Source: Hoplostethus atlanticus (Eukaryota; Chordata; Actinopteri; Trachichthyiformes; Trachichthyidae). From it: 64,000 bases of DNA. The stretch covers positions 2,294,001 to 2,358,000 of the forward strand of contig JAXDDX010000015.1 in NCBI GenBank assembly GCA_034670405.1, given 5' to 3'. A model generated the notes under the pieces. It saw only the letters and a list, made by a program, of their open reading frames with translations, was not told where the DNA came from and made no database searches. Positions within the stretch are counted from its first letter, which is position 1, and every line of letters begins with the position of its first letter. A program made the translations under genes and the position numbers. Shown here piece by piece: positions 34,330-46,279 of this stretch.

Positions 34330-35300
34330 AAGGGATACCATTTTCTTGGCTGTCTTTGTAGTCTTTGTTGCTACTTCTCAATTAGAGATATAATATTTAA
34401 GCTGGCTATACGTTTATCCAGGTTCCAGTTTCTACTGGTGGGGCTTTGAGATACGTTTTGTGCTCAGGCTCATCTCCAGTCAGCCAATGTGCATAATTTT
34501 AATGCTGATATGAAAATATTCCATTGACATGGAATCAGTTTGTAGATAAAATTATACTTAATGCAGTATGTATATTTCTGTCAGCAGATTGGAGGCAGAG
34601 AGAAACTCATTGGTTGAGTTAAACCTCAAGGGGCGGAGCCAAAGAACCACAGTTTTTAAGTAATTTTAGACTACCTAGAAGCCTAGTGAAAAGGCAAGGG
34701 GTATTAGAGGAGTTAGCTAATATTATGAAGTCTAGTGCTCTTGCTACTAACTCAAAAAATGCAATCAACCCATACTAAGCTATTTAGGTTGGCTAGCTGA
34801 CCTGCCAGGTTCAAACTTGCCATGCTAGCCTATAGGTATCTAGGTAAGCTAGTTAGCTAGCCTGCAGACCTATCAAGATTATAAATGCCATGGTTATTAA
34901 TGAATGGAAAAAAAGTCATTCAAGGTTGCCAGTTATCTAACTTTAACTTTTATTTATTTATTTATTTATTTATTTCTGCAGCGAGCAGCTCTGCCACTGA
35001 GAAATGGTAGAAGAACTAAATGTGGAACTAAAGCTCCAATCTGCTTGCTATCAGCAATAATTTAAGTTAATTAATAGGCTTGGAATCAAAGTGTATTAGT
35101 TTTTTCTTTGTTTCTGTCTCTACAACTGAACATCTCATAAAAGGTCTAATTATTCTTCTTTTTAAAATATTATTAATACTCAGAAGTAGACTTGGGTAAT
35201 GACCGTCAAGCTCTGACTGGCTGTTAGAGAATAAGTTATTTTATAAAATCATAATTATGAGAGAAAAGCAAATGCTTTTAGAAAAAGCTTTTAATCATGG
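34330..35300. other. Intergenic DNA, low complexity in part
   Basis: Holds repeated 'gctagctagcc'-like text (34790-34870) and a (TTTA)n microsatellite (34947-34976). No gene is seen. Confidence 0.55.
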
Positions 35301-35304
35301 ATCA

Positions 35305-35512
35305 CGGCCTAAATGCTGTTTCAGAGGCCAAAAATAAAACTCTGGGGAACCACTGCATACTTTTTTTTTTTTTTTTCATGCCAGATTTTATTTGGCATGA
35401 AAATGATCAAATTTGAAGACATTGAATATTGGTACAAAATATAATTTAGCGCTTCAATCCAAAAATGCTGGTATCAGCCTTCAAAACCCATACTGGTCGA
35501 ACCCTAGGCCCG
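35305..35512 (-). mobile_element. Family A element, 5' half, reversed
   Basis: The family 5' end CTAGGGTTCGACCAGTATGG is read from 35508 downward, and 'gcctctgaaacagcattta' in complement lies at 35306-35325. Confidence 0.75.
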
Positions 35513-35514
35513 AC

Positions 35515-36670
35515 ATCCCTCCACCACCCAGCCTCCTCCTTATTAATCAATGTACTTGTCTGTTGAATTGAAGTATATTCAGTATCTCATGATGTGTATT
35601 CTATATGAGTGGCATGTGATCTATCGGCACTCGATTCTAGGGAAGTAACCCGTTTCTCCGGACACTAACTCATCAGAGTCCCTACAGAGTTTCTATTTCA
35701 AAAATGTCATACTTCATCCTTTATTTCTTGATTTGATTTGAAGATTTTGGGTGCGCAATATGATTTTCTCCAGCAGTTATCCCACCCTTATTAACTATGC
35801 CCTATCGCTCTATAGATGAAGATTATTCTTCATAGCAACAAATCTCAGAATATGTGAGATGACAGGGCCTCTAAAAGCACAGAAAAGCAGATGCAAGAAT
35901 AAATAAAACGCTAAAACTATAACTATAAATCCAGTCAAACACCCATCAATATGAAGAGCAATCAATTATATTCTCAGAAAAGCATTAACCTTTTTTATAC
36001 TACTCAGTATAATATATGGGATATGAGGTACACTATGAATTTAAGCCAAGATTTATGTCAGCCTGGATAAATTCCCTTCTGCAAATAAAAAAGTGCTAAA
36101 ACTGACTTTTGGTGGGCTTACCCTCCACTACATCCTATTCCACATCAACGCGTTATGAATCATACCTGCCAGTTCAACAACAGAGAAGCAGGTATCATTA
36201 TTCTTACAGGGAAAAGCGCTTTGCTTCCTAAAAATAAATAAATCAGATGCTACATTGCTGCAGTCAATAGTTTGCATTGTGTGACAGGCCAGCTGTATTC
36301 TATGATGAATTGTTTCTCATTATATTTTCAGTTTTGGTTTATCAGAGTTGTTAGTCCCATTACAAAGAGCTGAGCTCTGTGCCGCTGAGAGCTAAACACC
36401 GACGGACAGGCGCTGCATACCAAATGCGGAGGGGAAAATGTTGCTTTATTTAATCATTCAAATGCTGTTTTAACTATGTATGCCAATTTGCAACGTTGAC
36501 TAATACTTCTATTCAGCATACAAGAGGAAGAAGATATTGCGTTAACTCAGACACACACTAAAGACGCGTAGACAGCAGATGAAGTGAATCCTCTTCAAAT
36601 CATCTTCATCTTTATGAAGAGGTTTCCAGGGTGGGAGTTTGACAGGAGTGTCAAAAATTATAGGTGATGC
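35515..36670. other. Intergenic DNA, no repeat or gene recognised
   Basis: AT-rich unique-looking sequence. 36280-36430 has no resemblance to the repeat families here. Confidence 0.5.
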
Positions 36671-36675
36671 GTCAA

Positions 36676-36912
36676 TTCTTTAATTTGTGCAGAGTGTCCT
36701 TGAGGTGGTTCCGGAGGTATGTGAGGTAGTTTCCAGTTTTTTTTAGTCCATTTTTTAATTTGTGCAGAGTGTCCTTGAGGTGGTTCCAGAGGTCTGTGAG
36801 GTGTTTCCAGAGGTCCTTGATGGGGTTCCAGAGGTCTGTGAGGTGTTTCCAGTTTTGTTTAGGTGGTTCCAGGGGTCCTTGAGGGGGTTCCAGGGGGTCC
36901 CCAGCAAACTAA
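36676..36912 (+). repeat. Minisatellite of 'ttccagaggtctgtgaggtg' type
   Basis: Irregular repeats of a roughly 19-bp motif (GGTTCCAGAGGTCNGTGAG), with a longer duplication of 'tttaatttgtgcagagtgtc' at 36679 and 36754. Confidence 0.85.
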
Positions 36913-37479
36913 GGACTAATTTCATTTCGCTATTATTGAATTTATATAAGATAATGTATAATTATCAATTCAACAACTAAAACCTGAATGATTTAAAATA
37001 CCGCAACGAGCCACAGAGCTGTGCTCCAGATGTACTCATCTCCACTCCTGCCCACTAGCTCAGAGACAAACATTTGCCCAGCCTACCCTCATTTTCGAAA
37101 GTAGCACAGTGCCAGTCAAGTGTAGGACAGTCATCAGACCCCTTGCCAACACTATCTGGCCCAGCTGAGTGAAATCGCCACCACCGCCCTCAGATAGTGA
37201 AACAATAGCTCAAGGCTGAAGATGCCTTTCAGAACGGCTCACTTTGCCCTACCTACCCTTGATTTTAAATGGAGTCATACATCAGTCTGACATCACAGAT
37301 TAAGAGACAGGACCGACTCTTCTCTCTTGTCTCTCACTTCGGAGGACGGCGGTGAGCTGCCTCGTCAAGGTCCGGCAACTGTTATTGTTTGCCTATGCTC
37401 GAGCCCAGGCTTCAGTCATGGTTTACTCTGGGCTTTTGAGGTGCTTGCATCTCGGACTCCTGGTTCCTTTTTACCTCCT

Positions 37480-38740
37480 AGACATGTGGATTGTGTATTG
37501 GATGGGATTTAAAAATGTTACAAATGTGGAAATTCCCAATGGCATCACCTGTTTCTCTGGTGCAAAAGTCTCAGATGTCCAAGAGTGTGCACACTGTTAA
37601 CATTCATGCTGGTACCAACAATGACAATCTATAGGGATTTTGAGATCTTGGTTGAAACTGTCTGGAGCCTCAGTAGGTCCTGAATTTTGTCTGGTCCTAT
37701 TCCAAACCATGGACACTGGCTAAAGAACTATAGTGCTTCTGTCTGCAATAATTTAATTGATAATTCTGATACGTTTTGGATGAGTGATGCTTTCAGAAAT
37801 GATGGTTTGCACCCTAGAAGCAGTCTGTCTTTGAAGAATCCTCCCTCAAGGCCTGACGCCAGGCTAGTCCTGCCCTTTAACACATGTCATTGTGGAACAT
37901 TGGCCCTCTAAAGAATCTGACGTCAACCAACCTGTCATTCCTGCACCAGTTAGTGGAAGGGCACAAAATGCTGGTAATCTGAACAGAATTAATGGGAATT
38001 ATTTTCACTCCTTTTCTACGATAGGATCCTGTTGCTATGAAACTTGAAGTCCTCAACCTCTCTCCTTGACCCTATCCCAGCCCCGTTCTTTAAAATGCCT
38101 TTCAGTTCATTAGCTGAGGAGATACTGCTGCTTCATTCATGAGTGAAATTACCCAATACCCACTTATAGTCAATCATATGTGAACCACACCTCAACCCTG
38201 TCTCACTGTCGAGCTCTGTTTTGTTATGACCAAGCTAAAAATTTAAGTTTCATCATAGGCCAAGACCTTTGTTTTGAAAAACATATCAGCAACATAACTA
38301 AATCTGTTTTGTACCATCTGAACTATAGCCATTTCTTTCCCCAGGCAAACACAGAACAATGCATTCATGCCTTCATAATAATCAGGTTAGACTGTAATGC
38401 AGTGTTTTCTGGCCAATCAAAAATAGCAATAAATCAACTAAGGCTGGTCCAAAATTTAGCTGCTAGACTAGACAAAACAGTCCAGCAGGACCACGTTTCC
38501 AGCAGGATCTGCAGACGGCTTTAAAAAAGGCCTTGAAATGCACCTTTTTAACATTGGATTTTTATTGCCATTTAAATTTTTTTACTATTTTCTCTTATCG
38601 TATTCCTTGTTTGATTACTTATTGTGTCCCTTTGCAAAGCATTATTTTACCCTTTTACTGTGTTATGTTATTTGAGTTGCCATCCATGCATGAAATGTGC
38701 TATACAAATAAAGGCTGATTGATTCATTGATTGGTTGATT
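37480..38740 (+). mobile_element. L2-like LINE fragment with SGNH-esterase ORF1 and RT C-terminal relics
   Basis: Four pieces lie in the order of an L2/CR1-clade element. At 37515-37700 the frames read NVTNVEIPNGITCFSGAKVS and HTVNIHAGTNND; at 37687-37830 they read SGPIPN and NDGLHPRSS. GTND and DGLHP are blocks III and V of an SGNH esterase, the ORF1 domain of this clade. Near 38070 the frame reads LDPIPAPFFKMPFSSLAEEI, an early ORF2 reverse-transcriptase motif. At 38220-38500 it reads LSFIIGQDLCFEKHISNITK and RLVQNLAARL, the end of ORF2. The 3' tail 'gaaatgtgctatacaaataa' plus TTGATTGA repeats closes at about 38745. Most of ORF2 is missing, and stops and frame changes are present throughout. 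Confidence 0.85.
38132..38222 (+). repeat. Short repeat inside the L2-like LINE
   Basis: Related to 6846-6946. It lies exactly where ORF2 jumps from its start to its C-terminal part. Confidence 0.7.
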
Positions 38741-38749
38741 GATATTTCT

Positions 38750-40055
38750 TTTTCTGTTTTGTTTCCCTCTGTCCTTTAGTCCTTTTTGCATTGCCTGGGA
38801 AAGATCATATGTAACAATGTCTGTTTTTTAATGTAACTCAGCAAGTTTAACTAAGTTGCTATCATTTTAACATCAATACATTATTACCACGTTAATATAA
38901 TTACCATAAACAATTTCATCCAGAGCAACTTAACATGCAACGAATGAGCAGGAAAAGGTTTGGTGCCTTGCTCAAGGACACTTCAGCAGGACACATGGCT
39001 GTTGCAGGGATAAAACCGTCTCTGTAACCACCCAACCTCCCTACCAGGGTGGATACCAAGGGCGCGCACATACCTAACTTCATAAAATATACATACATCT
39101 GCCCAGATAAAGATATGTATATTTTAGCATATGATAATTTTCTCTTCCTCTGAGCTGTTAGTGCGTTGTTGGAGCAATGAGCCAGCGGTGGCATGGAAAA
39201 AAGGCCTCACCACAGGAGAGCTTCTTCAGATGGTCCTTACCGAGGAGAAATGGGGAGAAACCTACACACCGCTAGCTAATCTCATTGTGAAAAGATAAAT
39301 CCACTGCATTTTCCGCCGTAGACTTTTTCATCTGCAGAGCGCCGGGACGTGTGTAGGCGGTGTTGTTCTGCCAGTCGATTAACAGTAGGAATTAAGATGA
39401 ATTAGGCTAATTAATGGCTTCATAGTCAGTGCAATTAAGCTTATTTGCTGTTGCATTACGGAAGGGATAAGTGTGAGTTTAAAGATTAATGTATTGGAAA
39501 TTGTCAATGGGAATTGGCATGGAACGAATAGGAAATTATCAATGCTTTGATTGTTTTTTTTATGGTTTTACCTCTGTTTCTCTCCCCCTTTATTCTGTTT
39601 TTCTTCTCATATTGTCTGTTACTTATTAAGAAATGTATTTATTGTTGTTCCGTCTGTTACTAAAAGGTCTCCAATTGTAATAGACATCCTTGATCTCAAC
39701 AGGACTACACCAGGATAAAAAAAAAAGGTTATATAAATAAGATAAACAAAGAAAGAGATATCTCCAACTCTAAATCAACAACCCGTTTACTAACAAAATT
39801 GATGAAAAAAAAAAGCCTAACCGACTCATTATGGTTTTAATAATGCACAATGAGACAATGAAATATTAATTGGTATTTTATTAAGTGGTTATTTATTAAG
39901 TGGAGGAGAGGCAACTGCATGCATTTTTAAACAGGGCTTAGACAAGCTAACAGTAATTCATGGTAGCAATGTTCTTTGCAGGGCATATTCCTATTTAATA
40001 CGAGCAGGGCCATGATAGCTGTTATACACACAAACACACACTCCCTTTAACAGAA
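38750..40055. other. Intergenic DNA, no gene recognised
   Basis: 38930-39055 in reverse looks like a degenerate SINE body ('ttggtgccttgctcaaggac'). 39400-39480 is rich in TAAT/ATTA cores with no repeat resemblance. Confidence 0.5.
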
Positions 40056-40186
40056 GTTCAATGCTACAGTGCAGGGATAGCAGTCATAGCAACAACAACC
40101 ATGGAGGAAAACAAAACTACATCAAGCTTGACAAGAGCTGTTCAAAAGTCTCAGGCTAGATGCTGTTTAGGTAGACAGCTTATTAA

Positions 40187-40957
40187 TGCCGGGATCAGAC
40201 TACACGATATTTGTGTCTGTTACGATGGTCACTGTGTCAGATTAGGCGATTATAGAGTGAAGATTTGTGCCGTGATTTGGCCGACAGACATGACAGACTA
40301 CACGTTGGTCACCGACCAATAATCGCTTGCCTACTTGCGTGATGGCGTCGCAAAGCAGGTGCTAGGCAACAAGAATGTAAACAAACAATGGCGTCCGAAG
40401 TGGTATGTATGATACTGGCTGTCTTGTGTTCCGAAAAGCCTAAAAAAAAGAAAAAACGACTGTGGACCCGTTCTTGGGTCGCATGAAGAGAACAGTATGG
40501 GTTGTCAATCCTTCAAAGAGAACTTGAGGTAAAAAATAACGATGTTTTAGCCTGTAGTGAAACCTAAATGTAGCTAGCTGGCTAGCCTCTACAGGGGTGT
40601 TGTTGCCAGAGCTCGACAAACCTTTCCTCTGTTTCATAGTTCCGCCTAGCGGCACCAACAACTTCATTCCTCTTTCGCTTCGCCATTTTTGTTTATAGCG
40701 CTCCATGCTCCTATTGGTCAACGTCACGGACGAGACGGAACACGTTGTGGACGGCAAAAAAAAATTCTAACATGCTAGTCTTTTGTCGGGACGTCGTGAG
40801 GCGTCCCAGATGCGGCGTCGGTTGTCGTCCACTATGTCACACTACACAAGATAAAACGATCGATTGTCGCACCCTGTCGTTCCCGACTCGACCCGACGCC
40901 CTACGTCTGCCGAATCTGGCTATAATCGGCCTGATATCGTGTAGTCTGATCCCGCCA
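40187..40957 (+). mobile_element. PIF-Harbinger element, 771 bp, internally deleted
   Basis: Terminal inverted repeats TGCCGGGATCAGACTACACG and its complement at the right end (CGTGTAGTCTGATCCCGCCA). TAA duplications lie at 40184-40186 and 40958-40960. It retains the start of a transposase gene but no catalytic region. Confidence 0.9.
40388..40566 (+). pseudogene. Harbinger transposase N-terminal fragment
   Basis: The frame from ATG 40388 reads MASEVVCMILAVLC, then KPKKKKKRLWTRSWVA, a stop, then REQYGLSILQRELE. The pattern K-rich then RLWxRxWxxRxxxYGxxxxLxxEL is the conserved N-terminus of HARBI1-like transposases. One in-frame TGA falls in the motif (near 40485). The DDE catalytic domain is absent, so it cannot mobilise itself. 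Confidence 0.8.
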
Positions 40958-41390
40958 TAAAATGAGGAGTTTTGGGGCGGGAATTTGACCACCTGAGGGG
41001 AGGGGGGCGCGACTAACAATACACTTTCTGCCTCAAGATGAAAAGTTGCAAATTGTAGCTGTAACACTAGAAAGACCAACTGAAAATAAAATAAATAAAT
41101 GCAATTATAAATATTTCCTTACATAATTTGGGAAATATTACAACACTGGTTTGTGCAGAAAGTAGGTGTTGGGAAATTCATGGAGGGGCATTTTGAAAGC
41201 TGCAATATTTCAACTCTAAACAGCCGTCAATTGTCCACAGCTTGACTTTTCTAGTGTTAAATTCCTAAAATCGGTGAAGAAAACATATGTCGGAGTAATG
41301 CTCACTTCTAACTTTTTTTTTTACATTGCTGTGGATGGGTGCTATTAGGATGGAATATTTAACGGGCTAATCACAATGGCAGGCACAGCT

Positions 41391-41526
41391 AGCTTCCAGC
41401 TGGAGCTCCAGGCCTTCGCGCTCCATCAGATCAGAGAAAGTACACCTTTGGCATTGCTAGCTTCCAGCTGGAGCTCCAGGCCTTCGCGCTCCATCAGATC
41501 AGAGAAAGTACACCTTTGGCATTGTT
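41391..41526 (+). repeat. 68-bp tandem duplication
   Basis: Two adjacent copies of a 68-bp unit starting AGCTTCCAGCTGGAGCTCCA and ending TTTGGCATTGCT(T). They appear identical. Confidence 0.95.
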
Positions 41527-41739
41527 TGTTTAAACCACTTTTCGTGTGGTTTCAGTGGAAAGATAAATATGTTATCTTTAATTAGTTGTGAGATGAATGC
41601 GGAAATCTCCCTCAGAGCTCTCAGAATTAGCTCAGAAAGTTTCCTCGAACATTATTCAAGGTCTTTAAACATTAAACGTTAACTTGCAACACTCAAAACT
41701 ACAAAATTGAAATGTTTGTATTTATTATTGTCCATGGTT

Positions 41740-41888
41740 TCAGTGGAGATTTTTAGTGCCCCATGTACTTTCATGGACTTTTTTGGCATGAAAATTGCCC
41801 AATTTAAAGATATTGAATATCGACACAAAGTATCGGCCTCAATCCAAAATTATCAATATCGATTAAGGCCTTCAAAAACCGATAATGG
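41740..41888 (-). mobile_element. Family A element, 5' part, reversed
   Basis: Complement of the family 5' region: 'tttggcatgaaaattgccca', 'aaagatattgaatatcgaca' and 'aaggccttcaaaaaccgata'. The outermost bases are degraded. Confidence 0.65.
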
Positions 41889-42193
41889 CCCCTTACTGTA
41901 GCACAAATGACAGACAAACCTTCCATGGACTGAGACCAAATTTAGATCCTTTAAACTTATCAGGGAAAAAAATAACATGTTCAAATTTCTCTCACAAGCA
42001 ATGTCGTTTTTTTTCCCCCATGCAGTGCAAGTGTAACATTCAACAAGCTGTAACATTCTTGTCAGTGGCAACCGAAGGAAAACCTCATAGAGTTCCAGCA
42101 TCTAGACGACTAACTAGACTACACAAACTGCAGGTTGGACTAATGCAACAAAATGGATGATATGCTTCTTCTGACAAACACTATAAGCTCAGA

Positions 42194-42195
<2 letters not shown>

Positions 42196-42228
<33 letters not shown>
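42196..42228 (+). repeat. (CT)n microsatellite
   Basis: About sixteen CT units. Confidence 0.95.
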
Positions 42229-42231
<3 letters not shown>

Positions 42232-42564
42232 ATCTGCTATCTCTTTTACCCCCATCCTGGGTGCGCGGCTGGTGTGTAATTGGTTCATCTGTCCTTAGCG
42301 CTGGTGTGATTGGTGGAGCTGGCACTGGGCCCCGGGCCCCGATGATCTCAGTGACACCAGCATTTCACACAAGAGGACGGCCAAACACACAGGCGCAGCA
42401 GCAGCACGCTCGGCATTAATTATAAAGGGCAAGGCATGGATAACATAGGTGTGGTACCATTAATGCCAAATACGCTCTAAAATTAGCTTGCTGGAAATCT
42501 GTCAGGAAGGAATAGTTATGCCAAGTGTGTATAGGCTTGGCATATACTGACTGAATGACTGACT

Positions 42565-42583
42565 AAATGAATGAATGAATGAA
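42565..42583 (+). repeat. (AATG)n microsatellite
   Basis: About five tetranucleotide units. Confidence 0.85.
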
Positions 42584-43049
42584 ACGACAGCATGTGGGGT
42601 GGTAAAAATGCACGTGCACAGCTCATTTTTGTAGCGCTACATAATTGTACTGCAGTGCATTTCTCTCAAAAGAGGGCCAAGACTACAGTGAATGCCTGCA
42701 AGACACCAAGCTTGAGTTTATGCAGCAACATACCATAAATAGAAACATGCACACCCCCTGTAGGCTAAGATCCCACCCCCCCCACCCTTTAAATTCAAGG
42801 CTGGGCCTAATCCCTTGGCTGAGCTGTGAGTTGCACAGCACTGAAATCTTCACTGGAAGGGAGCGCAGTGGCGGATGCTTTGATCTTCCACGACAACAGC
42901 TAAATAGACCCTATGAAGCGTGGTTTATGGCCCTTGGTTTCTCCTTTCTACCCACTATCTCCCTCTCACTGTTTTTTTTATTTTTTATTTGTCTCTGTAT
43001 GTGTGCGGTGCGTCTGAATGGTTAGGAATATTGGCTGCCAATATGGCTG

Positions 43050-44080
43050 TGTGCTTTTATGTGTGTATTATAAACAGAGATAACGTCTTAGTCGCACAGC
43101 AGCACAACTCAGTTCACTACGTAGGAGATGCTGCGTGGAAGGCTACAAAGCGTATGTAAACAGTGGCGGGCTCAACTGGTCTTTGGACAAAAAAGATTAA
43201 ATACACACCAAAGGTTTCAAACACAGACCACGGCAAATAGATTGAGAGAAACATCCATGATGTTGAAAATGAGACAAAACCAAACGCCACTGGTTCACCT
43301 AGCCATAACGTTAGCTAACGTTAGCAGTCAGGTACTTTATGTTTATCTCCAAACCAGCCGGGTCTAATACTTATTAGCTGACAGCATTTAAAGCCTTTAT
43401 TACACAGCTTTGTTGAATACTCAATTCTGATTGGCCAATGGGCATTCTGAACTCTGCTATTTCTGAATTACAGACCACTGTTTCACATGTAATCTTACCC
43501 ATTTGTTGATTTCTAATCAGATTAACTGGCACCATCTGGTGGCAAAAAGACACTTTGGTTACTGGACTAGCTTCTTTTGGCAGAAACTTGTAAATTACTT
43601 TAACTTCTAATACAATAATTTTAATTCAATATTAAATATTTTTTGTCAAATGATTAATGTCTTCCGTAAGCAGCTGTGTCAAAAGAAGGATAATGTACAG
43701 TGAGACATCATTATCACAAAGTCAACCCACCCTGACGTGAATAGCTGTACATTTATCTCTTACTTATCTTTAATATTAGTAATATGCTAACTTTATTCTT
43801 TATATCCTTAGTGGAGCTTCTTTTATAGTCAAATTGTTTGTGTTAGGTGTCTGCTAGCTAACGCTAAGTACTTAGCTGGTTAATACTACTCCTGTTAGCT
43901 GGTTTGGAGCTAAATATAACGTTAACATGAAGAACATTAGCGAGCTAACATGCGCTAACATTATCAATACGTGAAGTACTGAGGTGAGCAGTGAGCTTTT
44001 ATGTGTGTATTATAAACAGAGTCACACAGCAGCAAAATTCAATTTACTATGTAGGAGACGCTGCATTGACTGAATTCACA
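43050..44080. repeat. Locally repeated block of mixed orientation
   Basis: 'ttttatgtgtgtattataaa' with 'cacagcagca-aa-tca' recurs in the same direction at 43055 and 43998, while 'ccaaaccagc' with 'aacgttagc' recurs in inverted orientation at about 43310-43365 and 43890-43930. The middle resembles a teleost repeat ('aatactcaattctgattggc'). Confidence 0.55.
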
Positions 44081-44157
44081 GTGTCTCTCCATGACTTCCT
44101 ATAGCCAACATCTGTACAAACTAGTGTTGTTAGATTTACAAAATCATGCAAGGAAGT

Positions 44158-44159
44158 AC

Positions 44160-44193
<34 letters not shown>
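44158..44193 (+). repeat. (ATT)n microsatellite
   Basis: About twelve ATT units. A second, imperfect array lies at 45043-45098. Confidence 0.95.
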
Positions 44194-44879
44194 CTGTATT
44201 TACCCCTTTCAATTGTCAGCTTGTCTTAGATCCCCAAAATCCACTGGCCTTTCTGGTGTTCAGTCTGTGTGCTCAGGCTGTATGACCGCAACCATTCCCA
44301 GGAATGGAGATTTCTAAAAGCACCCTGGCTCTGCGGCTTCAGTAACAAAACTGCCCGCTGATACAGAGAGGCTGACACAGGCTCAAGCATGAATGCGTTC
44401 TCATCTCTCTACTGTCACACACTCTCATATTCAGACTCCATCTCATCCTCAGACCCTCCAGTCGCCTCTATGTTCACCCATCTTCAACCCAATTTGAAGG
44501 GAAGGGAAGCAGAAAGAAAGATATGGAGTCTTGGCGTATAGTCGTCTACCTCTCCATCGACTTAACCTCCTCTGCTTGACTGACAGTGCAGCGCCACCGA
44601 ATCTGGGCTGTTCCCCGCTGCATGTTTGCTCATATATATTACAGTTTGTGTTCATGGACTGCTAGGCTGTGTTATGTATTAAATATTAAGCATTCAGCTA
44701 TCAGACTAGATGGCTTCCACCCAAGGCAGAAATTCTTTGAGGGCTTCAAACTTCAAATATACACATTGCAAGAGCACCATATTCAGCCTAATGATAGCTT
44801 AATGATTGTGGCAAGCATGAATACTGCAGATTGTACTGAATGCATTAGCACATAGATATAAAGTTATCAAGACAAATTT

Positions 44880-46270
44880 CTCTGGGAATCATTTCTGGGA
44901 ATTTCATCCTATCAAAATGAAATTTTAGAACACTTTTTGTGTTCGAAATTTTATAGTTTATATTTGTTTTGTTTTGTTTGTCTCCCTATTGTCCAGCGTA
45001 TTGGGTTAGAGAAATGCGCTTAATAAATCTGTTTTATTTTTATTATTATTATGATTATTATTATTGTTGTTGTTATTATTATTATTATTATTATTATATC
45101 TATTTTGTTAAAAATATAAATTAGCTAAAATTTATTAAAAATGTGCACATTTTATATCAGAACACTCAGTGAATAAAGTCAGAGGGCATTGTAATGAAAA
45201 CATGTTTTTTGATGAATTATTATCAAAATACTATGTACAGTATATGGCACAGTATGTCCCCTATTTTGTTTTTCTGTGGCCGTGCAAAACAACAGTTAAA
45301 TAATCATAATAATAAATATTTTATCATGTCATATTTGTCCCCAAAAATAAGGGTGACCATATCTACTAGTTAAGTTGGGAAAAGAATGTTTTGCAGAAAG
45401 GGAATATGTCATTTTGAGATAATGGCCATTAAAGGAAAAATCCATCCTAAAATACTTTAAACACTTTAAACAGCTGTTGGCGATGGATGTAGTTTGCATT
45501 TCTGGGTCCATTTTGTTGTTTGGTATACCACTAATTCCCGTGGATAACTAACTACCAAATATTGACGACGTGATGTCACAATGAGATATTTTCAGCGCAG
45601 CTGGATTTGGTTTTGGTTTTGGTGTCAGGTCCCTCAGAATCAAAGAACAAGAGCTTCTTTCTAGACCGACAACAATCATCAACAATCATACAGGGAGAAA
45701 TCCATCGTAGAAGAGGAAGAGACACCAATTTCTCCACCAACAGAAGCCTCAATAGACCAGAATGCAATGCAGCACAAGTTACGTTGTGTTTTGAGTTAGG
45801 CATGCAACTCTCACTTTTTCTCGACTGGAAAACCTCTCGCTCTCTTGCTCTTGCTATTCCATCAGTATCGATATGACTCACTCCACATACACATATTGAA
45901 TGCAACAAGTTCACACCGAAACACACTCGAAAGGCATTCTGGGAAATGTAGGAAATCACTAACCAGTAGAAGTAGACTAGGCAGGTTGAGGGAAAGTGGG
46001 TACATCAAAAATTACATCACTTCATCACAAAATAACTCCTGGAACTTACTGAAAATAGATTGATGATACATAACAGCGTATGTTATGTATGTATTTTTCC
46101 TATATATATATATATTTTAGCTAATTTTGCACAGCTGGTATTAAACATAAAAAATAACTGCTATACTTGTTTTTACTGAAATTACAGTAGTTTGTCAATA
46201 TTTGTCAAAGTTGACCAGTCCAGTGAAACTTTTCACCTGTGGTGCCTCGCCTTACCAAAGTGCCTTTTTA
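44880..46270 (+). repeat. Diverged direct repeat, left copy
   Basis: Shares ordered landmarks with 48230-48890: 'catcctatcaaaatgaaatt', 'accatatctac', 'ttttgcag-a-ggaatatgtc', 'cacagctggtat' and 'acctgtggtgcctcgcctta'. 45430-45960 is extra sequence in this copy and may itself be an insertion (it begins near TTAAAGGAAAAATCC). Confidence 0.65.
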
Positions 46271-46279
46271 ACACTGAAG

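Larger units (their letters stand above)
40060..41070 (+). mobile_element. Family D element split by a Harbinger insertion
   Basis: 40060-40186 and 40958-41070 together match 56105-56365 ('cagtgcagg-atagca', 'agacagct', 'ggcaggactaacaa-acactt', 'gaaaagttgcaaattgtagc'). Removing 40187-40957 and one TAA restores an uninterrupted D sequence. Confidence 0.75.
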
